Shown here: positions 18,353 to 26,304 of the stretch, in pieces
Position numbering within the stretch: position 1 is the stretch's first letter
Layout of the letters: each line of letters begins with the position of its first letter
Origin: Nonomuraea roseoviolacea subsp. carminata
GTDB taxonomy: Bacteria > Actinomycetota > Actinomycetes > Streptosporangiales > Streptosporangiaceae
Length of the DNA stretch: 64,000 nt
Assembly (NCBI RefSeq): GCF_024172185.1
Contig: NZ_JAMZEC010000001.1
Coordinates: forward strand, 4,030,001-4,094,000
Reading direction: 5' to 3'
The notes under the pieces: model-generated
What the model was told of the DNA's origin: nothing
The model's input: only the letters and a program-made list of their open reading frames with translations
Databases searched by the model: none
Made by a program: the position numbers and the translations under genes

Positions 18353-19447
18353 TCAGCGGCGCTGGGCGAGCCAGCCGAAGCCGCCCAGCCCGCGCGGGTC
18401 GATCAGCTCGGCCTCCTCCGAGGCGCGCGCCAGCGCCCGGAGGTAGGCCCGCGGATCGCTGCGCGCCAGCTCCAGCGGCGGCCGGGTCCCGGTGATGCCC
18501 AGGGACCGCAGCGCGGCGCGTTGTGTGGACAAGGTTGTGGATATCGCGCCGGCGCGCACACCGGCCTCGGCGCACGCGTCGAGCGCGACGTGCGCGGTGA
18601 TGTCGCAGGTGCCGTCGGGTATGGGCGCCACCACGGCCCCGTCGCGGTACCCGGTCAGAGTGCCCCGAGCCGGACGGTTATCCACAGGGTGTGCATAATC
18701 CGCCGCGACCGCGAGCCCGCCCGCCAGCCGTCCGACGACCGCCGCCCAGGCGGCGTCGCGAGGGCGGCCGATCTCGGCGCGCGAGCCCACGCAGGGCAGC
18801 GGCCACCAGCGGTCCAGCCACGCCCGGTCCTCGGGGCTCACGGGGTCGCCGAGCCGCTCCTCGCCGGTGCGGGTGTTCACCAGGACCAGGCGCGGGCCCT
18901 CCGAGGTCTGCTCGGCGACGTCCATCGGGACGTTGTCGAGCCACTCGTTGGCGATCGCCAGGCCGGTGACGACCGGCGGCGGCTCGGCCGCCCACGCGAT
19001 CGTGAGCGGCAGCCCGAGCGGCCTGGGGGAGAGGTCCACGGCCGTGACGCGCAGCCGCCGGCGCAGCGCCGGCCCGGCCGCCTCCAGCACGTGCCGCACC
19101 AGCAGCCCCTCGCCGGCCCCGATGTCGACGAGGTCGAGGACGTCGGGCTGGCCGAGCGCGGCGTCCACCTCGGTCAGCAGCGCGAGGACCGCGTCGGCGA
19201 AGGCCGAGCTGGCGCTGACCGAGGTGCGGAAGTGGCCCGAAGGGCGTTCGAGCAGGTAGAAGCCGCCCTCGCCGTAGAGGGCGCGCTGCATCGCGGCGCG
19301 CCAGGTGAGCCACTCGGCCTCGTCGGCCGCGGGCGGGTCCGCAGCCGTCGCCGGTCGGCCTCCCCGCCTCATGGCCGGTCGCCGGTGTCTCGCGCCGCGT
19401 GGTGCCGCAGGCCGAGCACATGCTTCACGATCTGCGCCACATCTCAC
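18353..19447 (-). CDS. MidA/NDUFAF7-type SAM-dependent methyltransferase
   Basis: Class I methyltransferase (up to 364 aa). SAM-binding motif I is DIGAGEGLLVRH; the N-terminal GHFRTSVSASSAFADAV and the mid-protein GLAIANEWLDNVPMDV match the MidA (DUF185, NDUFAF7) group. The mitochondrial homologue dimethylates an arginine of NDUFS2, the NuoD counterpart. An orphan nuoD lies about 4.5 kb away, so a shared role is possible but unproven. The ATG at 19447 has AGGA about seven bases upstream; the first 25 residues look poorly conserved and ATG 19372 is the alternative. It ends 11 bases from the P450 stop, convergent. Confidence 0.75.
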   Translation of the reverse strand: MRCGADREACARPAAPRGARHRRPAMRRGGRPATAADPPAADEAEWLTWRAAMQRALYGEGGFYLLERPSGHFRTSVSASSAFADAVLALLTEVDAALGQPDVLDLVDIGAGEGLLVRHVLEAAGPALRRRLRVTAVDLSPRPLGLPLTIAWAAEPPPVVTGLAIANEWLDNVPMDVAEQTSEGPRLVLVNTRTGEERLGDPVSPEDRAWLDRWWPLPCVGSRAEIGRPRDAAWAAVVGRLAGGLAVAADYAHPVDNRPARGTLTGYRDGAVVAPIPDGTCDITAHVALDACAEAGVRAGAISTTLSTQRAALRSLGITGTRPPLELARSDPRAYLRALARASEEAELIDPRGLGGFGWLAQRR

Positions 19448-20042
19448 ATCCTACTGGGAGATCGGTCGAGCGGTGATCTTCGCGGGCCTCCCGCCCGAGG
19501 CCGCGAGTCGCCTCGGAGGTGTCTGACCACGGGACCGTTTCATGATCTCCCCATGACACGCGCCGTCATTGCGCGACTACCCTATGTCATCCCCTTGCGC
19601 TAGTCTTTGCCTTACGCCGCTGTGGGTCCAATGCGCTTAGTGCTTCGACGCGGGTCCATGGCGCGCCGCCGAGCGCGTTCGGCACGGAGGAGGGGTCGGG
19701 CGCGCTGGGTGACGCTCAGGCGTGCGGAGCTCGGGCGGCCAATGGCGGCCTGCCCGAGCTCCGGTTCCCGGCCGGCCAGTCGGCGGATGGACGGCCAGGG
19801 GCGCGCACCTCCAAGGGGCTCGCACACCGGTGCGGTCACCGGGTCGGGTCGGCGACCCGGTGGCCGTGACCGTGCGGGTGGACCCTCTCCTCATCTCTTC
19901 CGACAGGAGATACGCTCACATTTAGCTTCCCTTGTCCCAATTGTCGCTAACTCAACATGCGGCAAAACCCCGGTCACGTCGGCAGTGACGCCCGGCCGTT
20001 ACGCTGGTCGGCAGGCCATCAGGTCGACAGGGGTGGGAACGC
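19448..20042 (+). other. 595-bp divergent intergenic region with two strong hairpins
   Basis: No convincing gene is present. Two perfect inverted repeats lie in what would be the leader of the DUF2520-panC operon: 19725-19736 with 19752-19763 (arm CGGAGCTCGGGC, 15-base loop with inner GGCC/GGCC) and 19837-19846 with 19853-19862 (arm CACCGGGTCG, 6-base loop). The last 150 bp before 20043 are less GC-rich and are the likely promoter area. Because flanking genes diverge, simple terminators are not expected here. Confidence 0.5.
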
Positions 20043-20933
20043 ATGGACGCAGGCGATCGCCCGGCACGGCTGGCCGTGGGCGTGCTGGGAGCAGGCAAGG
20101 TGGGCTCCGCGCTCGGCGCCGCGCTGGCACAGGCCGGGCACCGGATCGTCGCCGCCAGCGGGGTCTCCGACGCATCGCAGCGCTGGGCCGCCGAGCGGCT
20201 GGGCGTCGCGCCCTCGCCGCCCGACGAGGTCGTCGCCGCCGGCGAGCTGATCCTGCTCACGGTGCCCGACGACACGCTGCCCGACCTGGTCGCCGGTCTC
20301 GCCCAGGCAGGTGTCGACCTGCGGGGCAAGCTGCTCGTCCACACCAGCGGCGCGTACGGGCTGTCGGTCCTGGAGCCGGCCTCGCGGGCCGGGGCGCTGC
20401 CGCTCGCGCTGCACCCCGTGATGACGTTCACGGGCCGCGACGACGACCTCAACCGCATCACCGGCTGCTCGTTCGGGGTGACCGCCCCCGACCCGCTGCG
20501 GCCCATCGCCGAGGCGCTGGTGATCGAGATGGGCGGCGAGCCGGTCTGGATCGCCGACACCGACCGGGCCCTCTACCACGCGGCCCTGGCCAATGCCGCC
20601 AACCACATGGTCACGCTCATCGCCGAGTCGTCCGAACTGCTCCAGCGCATCGGCGTCGAGCACCCGGGCCGGATGCTCGGGCCGCTGCTCGGGGCGGCCC
20701 TCGACAACGTGCTCAGGCTCGGCATCTCCGGCCTGACCGGGCCCGTCGTGCGCGGCGACGCGGGCACCGTGCGCCGCCACGTCGACGCGCTCATCCTGGC
20801 GGCGCCCGAGGCCGCCGACGCCTACGTCGCGCTGGCCCGGCTCACCGCCGACCGCGCCCTCGCCGCCGGACTGCTGAAACCCGAGGAGGCCGAGCGCCTG
20901 CTCGACGCGCTCGGAGGGAACATATGGACGTGA
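20043..20933 (+). CDS. Rossmann-like DUF2520 protein
   Basis: Putative NAD(P)-dependent reductase (296 aa). An N-terminal dinucleotide fold has VGVLGAGKVGSALGAALAQAG, then LILLTVPDDTLPDL and LVHTSGAYG; the C-terminal half is the all-helical DUF2520 domain (ALANAANHMVTLIAES). This gene sits directly before panC in most actinobacteria, and a role in pantothenate supply has been suggested from that linkage only. Its end overlaps panC by 10 bases. Confidence 0.9.
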   Translation: MDAGDRPARLAVGVLGAGKVGSALGAALAQAGHRIVAASGVSDASQRWAAERLGVAPSPPDEVVAAGELILLTVPDDTLPDLVAGLAQAGVDLRGKLLVHTSGAYGLSVLEPASRAGALPLALHPVMTFTGRDDDLNRITGCSFGVTAPDPLRPIAEALVIEMGGEPVWIADTDRALYHAALANAANHMVTLIAESSELLQRIGVEHPGRMLGPLLGAALDNVLRLGISGLTGPVVRGDAGTVRRHVDALILAAPEAADAYVALARLTADRALAAGLLKPEEAERLLDALGGNIWT

Positions 20934-21787
20934 CCGTCGCCGATGACCGGATCGACCTGACCAAGGCCCGCGGCGAATGGGCCGCCGGCGAGCGCGTGGC
21001 CCTGGTGCCGACCATGGGCGCGCTGCACGAGGGGCACCGCTCGCTCATGCGGGAGGCGCGGGCGCGGGCCGACCGGGTCGTGGTGAGCATCTTCGTCAAC
21101 CCTCTCCAGTTCGGGCCGGGCGAGGACTTCTCCCGCTATCCCCGTACGTTCGACGCCGACCTGGAGGTGTGCCGGGCCGAGGGCGTCGACGTGGTGTTCG
21201 CGCCGTCCGCCGAGGCCATGTACGGCCCCGACCGGCAGGTCAGCGTGTCCTCCGGGGCGATGGGCGAGGTCGTGGAGGGCGCCAGCCGTCCGGGCCACTT
21301 CGACGGCGTGCTGACCGTGGTGCTCAAGCTGTTCAACCTCGTCCAGCCTCACGTGGCCGTCTTCGGGCAGAAGGACGCGCAGCAGCTCGCCCTGATCCGG
21401 CGCATGGTGCGCGACCTGGACGTGCCGGTCGAGATCGTGGGCGCGCCGACGGTCCGCGAGCCCGACGGCCTGGCCCTGTCGAGCCGCAACCGCTACCTGT
21501 CCGACGCCGAGCGCGGCTCCGCGCTGGCGCTGTCGCGGTCGCTGCGGGCGGGGGCGGCCGAGAGCGCGCCGTCGCGGATCCTCGCCGCGGCCCAGGCCGT
21601 GCTGGACGCGGCGGCCTCGGAGATCTCGCTCGACTACGTCGTGCTGGTCGACCCGGCCACGTTCACCCCTGTGGGCGAGGCTTACGCGGGGGAGGCCGTG
21701 CTCGCCGTCGCCGCCAGGGTGGGGAGCACCCGCCTGATCGACAACATGGTGCTCACACTGGGCACCTCCGGGGCTCAGACCGCCTGA
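20924..21787 (+). CDS. panC: Pantothenate synthetase
   Basis: ATP-dependent ligation of pantoate and beta-alanine (287 aa). Signatures are LVPTMGALHEGHRSLM, with the HIGH-like H-x-G-H, VSIFVNPLQFGPGEDF, FGQKDAQQLALIRRMV and LSSRNRYLS. ATG 20924 has GGAGGGAA closely upstream and overlaps the preceding gene. panD, which follows panC in mycobacteria, is absent here; the next genes are nadB-nadC and coaX. Confidence 0.97.
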   Translation: MDVTVADDRIDLTKARGEWAAGERVALVPTMGALHEGHRSLMREARARADRVVVSIFVNPLQFGPGEDFSRYPRTFDADLEVCRAEGVDVVFAPSAEAMYGPDRQVSVSSGAMGEVVEGASRPGHFDGVLTVVLKLFNLVQPHVAVFGQKDAQQLALIRRMVRDLDVPVEIVGAPTVREPDGLALSSRNRYLSDAERGSALALSRSLRAGAAESAPSRILAAAQAVLDAAASEISLDYVVLVDPATFTPVGEAYAGEAVLAVAARVGSTRLIDNMVLTLGTSGAQTA

Positions 21788-22180
21788 GAATCTGGCCGTC
21801 TGAGGATCAGGCCGTCCGCCCACGGTGACCGGGCGGCCCGCGCCTCCGCCCGCGCCATGGACGCCGCCCTGGCTCGGCCCCGGCCGACGCCTCCGCGTCT
21901 CGGGCCTCCGCGTCTCGGGCCTCCGCGTCTCGGGCCTCCGCGTCCCGCCGGCCTCCGCGTCCCCGACCCTTGCGCCGCCAAGCTTGCCGCGCCCTTGAGC
22001 CGCGCCGGGGGCCCGACTCCCTGAGCCGCGAGCGTCGCTTCTGCGTCCCCATGGTTCGCGCCGCCGCCCCCGACGACGCCCTTCCGCGCACCGCCGGCGT
22101 TCGTGGGACCCCGCGGGCGGTGCATCGCCGTCGAGGCGTTATCGTCATTCTGACGAAATCGCCCAGTGCGAGGAGATCCC
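21788..22180 (+). other. 393-bp gap with 15-bp tandem repeats
   Basis: Between panC and the nad fusion lies GC-rich sequence with a short array at 21890-21960: three perfect copies of CCTCCGCGTCTCGGG followed by two decayed ones. Reverse-strand frames translate as Arg/Ala/Glu repeats (RDAEARDAEA) with no family resemblance, so I do not call a gene. The final 40 bases contain the AGGAG of the nad gene. Confidence 0.6.
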
Positions 22181-24802
22181 ATGAGTACCCCGCCGATCCC
22201 CCTGCGGCTCACGGCGCCGGCTCCCGGTTGGGAGGTCGAGGCTGACGTGGTCGTCGTCGGCTCCGGCGTCGCCGGCCTCACCGTGGCGCTGCGCCACGCC
22301 GAGCTCGACCCCGCCGCCAAGGTCCTCGTCGTCACCAAGGACGTCCTGTCCTCCGGCTCCACCCGCTGGGCGCAGGGCGGCATCGCGGCCGTGCTCGACC
22401 CCGCCGACACCCCGGAGGAGCACCTGAGCGACACCCTCGTCGCCGGTGTCGGCCTGTGCGACGTCAAGGCCGTCCGCACGCTCGTGACCGAGGGCCCCGG
22501 CGCGCTGCGGCGGCTGATGGCGCGCGGCGCGCGCTTCGACCGGACCCCGGACGGCGACCTCCAGCTCGGCCGCGAGGGCGGTCACCGGCGCGACCGGATC
22601 GTCCACGCGGGCGGCGACGCGACCGGCGCCGAGGTGCAGCGGGCCCTGGCCGAGGCGGTCCGCGCCTCCTCCTCGATCGAGGTCATCGAGCACGCCCTGG
22701 TCCTCGACCTGCTCAAGGACGCGCGGGGCCGGGCGGCCGGCGTGACGCTGCACGTCATGGGCGAGGGCGCGCGCGACGGCGTGGGCGCGGTGCGGGCCGG
22801 CGCCGTGGTGCTCGCCACCGGCGGCATGGGACAGGTGTACGCGGCCACGACCAACCCCGCCGTCTCCACGGGCGACGGCGTGGCCCTCGCGCTGCGGGCC
22901 GGCGCGGTGGTGCGCGACCTGGAGTTCGTCCAGTTCCACCCCACGGTGCTCTGGCTCGGCGCGGACTCCACGGGCCAGCAGCCGCTCATCTCCGAGGCGG
23001 TACGCGGGGAGGGCGCGTTCCTGATCGACCACGAGGGGAACGCGTTCATGCGGGGCGTCCACGAGCTGGCCGACCTGGCGCCGCGCGACGTCGTCGCCAA
23101 GGCCATCACCCGGACCATGCGCCGGACGGGCCGCGACCACGTCCACCTGGACGGCCGGCACTTCGGCGCCGACCTGTGGGCCACGCGCTTCCCCACCATC
23201 CTCGCGGCCTGCCGCGAGCACGGCATCGACCCGGTCACCGAGCCGATCCCGGTCGCCCCGGCCGCGCACTACGCCAGCGGCGGCGTCCGCACGGACCTGT
23301 CCGGCCGGACGTCCATCGACGGGTTGTACGCGTGCGGCGAGGTGGCCTGCACGGGCGTCCACGGCGCCAACCGGCTGGCCTCCAACTCGCTGCTGGAGGG
23401 CCTGGTGTTCGCCGAGCGGATCGCCGCGGACGTCCACGCCACGGCCGCCACCCGCCGTATCCACGCCGCCTCCCCGTCCGCCTCGGACCCCGAGGTCGCG
23501 GCCCCGGCCGGTGACGCGGTGCCGTCCGGCCTCGTGGACCCCCGGGTGCGGGCGCGGGTCCAGGCGCACATGAGCCGCGGCTCCGGCGTCCTGCGGGAGC
23601 GCGAGTCCGTGGCCGCCACGGCCCGGGCGCTGCGCGACGCCCGCTGGACCCCGGTCGAGGTCGCCCCCTGCACCGAGTCGTGGGAGGCGACGAACCTGCT
23701 CACGGTGGCGACCGTGCTCACCGCCGCGGCCGCCGCCCGGCTGGAGACGCGCGGCTCCCACTGGCGCGAGGACTTCCCCGACCGCGACGACGACGAATGG
23801 CTGGGCCACCTGGACGTGACCCTGACCGAGGAGGGCCTGAGCATGACCTACACCCCGCACGCCGACCGGCTCCCGCCGCGCCTGGCGCAGGAGCTGGCCG
23901 CCGCCGGGCTCGACCCCGACGAGATCGACGCGCTGGTCGACCGGGCGCTGGCCGAGGACCTCCAGGAGGCCGGCGACGTGACGAGCCTGGCCACCATCCC
24001 GGCGGACGCCCGCGCGGTCGCCGACGTGGTGGCCCGCGCCGACGGCGTCGTGGCCGGCCTGGCCGCCGCCGAGGCCGTGTTCGCGCGGCTGGGCGCGACC
24101 CGTACGGAACGGCGGGCCAAGGACGGCGAGCGGGTGCGGCGGGGCGACGTGCTGATGAGCGTGGAGGGCCCGACCAGGGGCCTGCTGACGGCCGAGCGCA
24201 CCGCGCTGAACCTGCTCACCCACCTGTCCGGGATCGCCACGCTCACCGCCCGGTGGGTGGAGGCGGTCAGCGGCACCCGGGCGCGCGTGCGCGACAGCCG
24301 CAAGACGCTGCCGGGCCTGCGGGCGCTGGAGAAGTACGCGGTGCGCTGCGGCGGAGGCGTCAACCACCGGATGTCCCTGTCGGACGCGGCCCTGATCAAG
24401 GACAACCACGTGGTGGCCGCGGGCGGCGTGGCCGAGGCGTTCCGCGCGGTCCGCGAGCGGTACCCGGACCTGGTGATCGAGGTGGAGGTGGACCGCCTGG
24501 ACCAGATCGAGCCGGTGCTGCGGGAGGGCGCCCAGGAGATCCTGCTCGACAACTTCAGCGTCGAGGAGATCGCCAAAGCCGTACAAATAGTTCAAAATCA
24601 GACGAGTAACACGAGTGAGGCGAGTAATCAGACGAGCACGGATCGAACGATGGAGCGCGGCCAGGTGAAGCTGGAGGCTAGCGGCGGCCTGACGTTGGAA
24701 TCGGCGCGGCACGTGGCCGAAACTGGCGTGGACTACCTTGCGGTGGGAGCGCTCACCCATTCGGCGCCGGCCCTGGACATCGCACTGGACCTACGGGGGT
24801 AA
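22181..24802 (+). CDS. nadB-nadC: L-aspartate oxidase / quinolinate phosphoribosyltransferase fusion
   Basis: One uninterrupted frame (873 aa) encodes two NAD-biosynthesis enzymes. Residues 1 to about 545 are NadB: FAD site VVVGSGVAGLTVALRHAE, substrate-region EFVQFHPTVLW, and GEVACTGVHGANRLASNSLLEG. After METYTP-like linker residues (MTYTPHADRLPP), about 555-873 are NadC: DRALAEDLQEAGDVTS, NLLTHLSGIATLTARWV, RDSRKTLPGLRALEKYAV, KDNHV and KLEASGGLTLESARH. ATG 22181 has AGGAG upstream. Normally the two are separate genes. A polar insert (about residues 804-824) before KLEASGG is AT-richer than its surroundings. nadA is not in the window. Confidence 0.92.
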   Translation: MSTPPIPLRLTAPAPGWEVEADVVVVGSGVAGLTVALRHAELDPAAKVLVVTKDVLSSGSTRWAQGGIAAVLDPADTPEEHLSDTLVAGVGLCDVKAVRTLVTEGPGALRRLMARGARFDRTPDGDLQLGREGGHRRDRIVHAGGDATGAEVQRALAEAVRASSSIEVIEHALVLDLLKDARGRAAGVTLHVMGEGARDGVGAVRAGAVVLATGGMGQVYAATTNPAVSTGDGVALALRAGAVVRDLEFVQFHPTVLWLGADSTGQQPLISEAVRGEGAFLIDHEGNAFMRGVHELADLAPRDVVAKAITRTMRRTGRDHVHLDGRHFGADLWATRFPTILAACREHGIDPVTEPIPVAPAAHYASGGVRTDLSGRTSIDGLYACGEVACTGVHGANRLASNSLLEGLVFAERIAADVHATAATRRIHAASPSASDPEVAAPAGDAVPSGLVDPRVRARVQAHMSRGSGVLRERESVAATARALRDARWTPVEVAPCTESWEATNLLTVATVLTAAAAARLETRGSHWREDFPDRDDDEWLGHLDVTLTEEGLSMTYTPHADRLPPRLAQELAAAGLDPDEIDALVDRALAEDLQEAGDVTSLATIPADARAVADVVARADGVVAGLAAAEAVFARLGATRTERRAKDGERVRRGDVLMSVEGPTRGLLTAERTALNLLTHLSGIATLTARWVEAVSGTRARVRDSRKTLPGLRALEKYAVRCGGGVNHRMSLSDAALIKDNHVVAAGGVAEAFRAVRERYPDLVIEVEVDRLDQIEPVLREGAQEILLDNFSVEEIAKAVQIVQNQTSNTSEASNQTSTDRTMERGQVKLEASGGLTLESARHVAETGVDYLAVGALTHSAPALDIALDLRG

Positions 24803-24806
24803 ACGG

Positions 24807-25589
24807 ATGCTGCTCACGATCGACGTCGGCAACACGCACACGGTGCTCGGTCTGTTCGAGGGTGAGGACGTGATCGAGCACTGGCGGCTCGCCACCGACG
24901 CGCGCCGCACCGCCGACGAGATCGCGGTCGTCCTGCAGGGGCTGCTCGCGCAGTCGCCCCTGCTCAAGGGCGCCGACATCAGCGGCATCGCGATCTGTTC
25001 CACGGTCCCCAGCGTGCTCAACGAGATGCGCGAGATGTGCCGGCGCTACTACGGCGACGTGACGGCCGTGATCGTGGAGCCGGGGGTACGCACCGGCGTG
25101 CCGGTGCGTATGGACAACCCCAAGGAGGTCGGCAGCGACCGCATCGTCAACGCGCTCGCCGCCATCGACCAGTACGGCGGCCCCTGCATCATCGTCGACT
25201 TCGGCACCGCGACCTCGTTCGACGCGGTGTCGGCCAAGGGCGAGTACGTCGGGGCCGTCACCGCGCCCGGCATCGAGATCTCCGTCGACGCGCTGGCGGC
25301 GGCCGGCGCCCAGTTGCACAAGGTCGAGCTGGTCCGCCCCCGCTCGGTCATCGCCAAGAACACCGTCGAGGCGCTCCAGGCGGGCATCATCTACGGCTTC
25401 GCCGGCCAGGTGGACGGCATCGTCGAGCGGATGGCGGCCGAGCTGGCCGACGACCCCGACGACGTGACCGTGGTCGCCACCGGCGGCCACGCGGCGCTCG
25501 TGGTCAGCGAGTCGCGCTCCATCGACGTGCACGAGCCGTGGCTGACCCTCATCGGCCTGAGGCTCATCTACAACCGCAACACCGCCTGA
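24807..25589 (+). CDS. coaX: Type III pantothenate kinase
   Basis: First committed enzyme of CoA synthesis, phosphorylating pantothenate (260 aa, ASKHA fold). It has the N-terminal phosphate loop DVGNTHTVLGLFEG, NPKEVGSDRIVNALA, IIVDFGTATSFDAV and VVATGGHAALV. ATG 24807 lies four bases after the nadC stop, so panC, nadBC and coaX probably form one CoA/NAD cofactor transcription unit ended by the hairpin at 25607-25640. Confidence 0.97.
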   Translation: MLLTIDVGNTHTVLGLFEGEDVIEHWRLATDARRTADEIAVVLQGLLAQSPLLKGADISGIAICSTVPSVLNEMREMCRRYYGDVTAVIVEPGVRTGVPVRMDNPKEVGSDRIVNALAAIDQYGGPCIIVDFGTATSFDAVSAKGEYVGAVTAPGIEISVDALAAAGAQLHKVELVRPRSVIAKNTVEALQAGIIYGFAGQVDGIVERMAAELADDPDDVTVVATGGHAALVVSESRSIDVHEPWLTLIGLRLIYNRNTA

Positions 25590-25606
25590 CGGGCGGCGGA
25601 CGCGGA

Positions 25607-25640
25607 CGAGCGGCCCCCCGCTCGGGAAGGGGGCCGCTCG
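25607..25640 (+). terminator. Bidirectional terminator hairpin
   Basis: A perfect 12-bp stem (25607-25618 with 25629-25640, arm CGAGCGGCCCCC) and a 10-base loop lie between the convergent ends of coaX and the secreted-protein gene. It should terminate both transcripts. Confidence 0.8.
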
Positions 25641-25662
25641 CGTGGGTGGCGCCGGGCGCCGG

Positions 25663-26145
25663 CTACTCGTCCTCGGCGGTGTAGATGTACTCCCAGCGGC
25701 CGCACTTGGTCTGGTACGAGCCGTGCTCGCCGACCTGGCAGACCTTCACCCGCACGCTGGAGGAGTCCTCGGTGTGGAAGCTGAACCGCTTGAAGCCGGG
25801 GAAGCCGCAGTACTTCCTGCTGTAGACCGGCGACCAGTCGTGGTCGAAGTCGCTGGACTCGAACTTCACGTACGCGCACTTGCCGCCCTCGTCGTAGTCG
25901 CGGTCGTCCAGGTCGAAGAGCCGGCCCCTGACGTCCACGGTGTTGGACTCCTGGTCCTCGTCCCAGTCGACGTTGATCCAGCCGTCGGCCTTGGCGAGGT
26001 GGTCGCGCGAGAACACCGGGCCCCAGGAGTCGCTGTCGCGGTGCGCCGCGGAGGCGGTGGTGGCGCTCGCCGCCGGCGACATCGACAGCGCGAGGGCGGC
26101 GGTCGCCGCGGCGGCCAGGACACCGGTCGCGATCTGCTTGATCAT
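25663..26145 (-). CDS. Secreted four-cysteine protein of unknown function
   Basis: 160-aa protein with a Sec signal peptide (KQIATGVLAAAATAALAL then SPAASA, cleavage near residue 28). The mature part is acidic and aromatic, with four cysteines, C90, C113, C136 and C148, likely forming two disulfides. I do not recognise the family. ATG 26145 has GGGAGA upstream and gives a clean signal peptide; the longer frame from 26211 would not. It is divergent from lysS across a region with a perfect palindrome, so its expression may be regulated there. Confidence 0.75.
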   Translation of the reverse strand: MIKQIATGVLAAAATAALALSMSPAASATTASAAHRDSDSWGPVFSRDHLAKADGWINVDWDEDQESNTVDVRGRLFDLDDRDYDEGGKCAYVKFESSDFDHDWSPVYSRKYCGFPGFKRFSFHTEDSSSVRVKVCQVGEHGSYQTKCGRWEYIYTAEDE

Positions 26146-26237
26146 GATCTCTCCCTGAGCTCTCTCCCAGGGCCGGCTCCCTGCCAGGCCCCCCCTGAGC
26201 TCTTGGGTCATGGGTAACGCGGAGGTCTTGCAGAGGC

Positions 26238-26256
26238 GTTGCAGTGCAACTGCAAC
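26238..26256. promoter_or_regulatory. Palindromic operator candidate before lysS
   Basis: GTTGCAGT-GCA-ACTGCAAC is a perfect 8-bp-arm palindrome in the divergent region between the secreted-protein gene and lysS. Further TTGCAG copies occur at about 26228 and 26270, the last overlapping a likely lysS promoter whose TACTCT -10 box precedes the GTG start by about eight bases. The binding protein is unknown. Confidence 0.55.
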
Positions 26257-26304
26257 GAGCCGACGAGCCCTTGCAGTTCGCCATATCCCCTACTCTTTGA
26301 TGCT

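Noticed and set aside
21775..22479. Minus-strand open frame with RDAEA repeats opposite the nad gene start
   Set aside because: Low-complexity Arg/Ala/Glu product from a 15-bp DNA repeat, overlapping nadB on the other strand, with no family resemblance.
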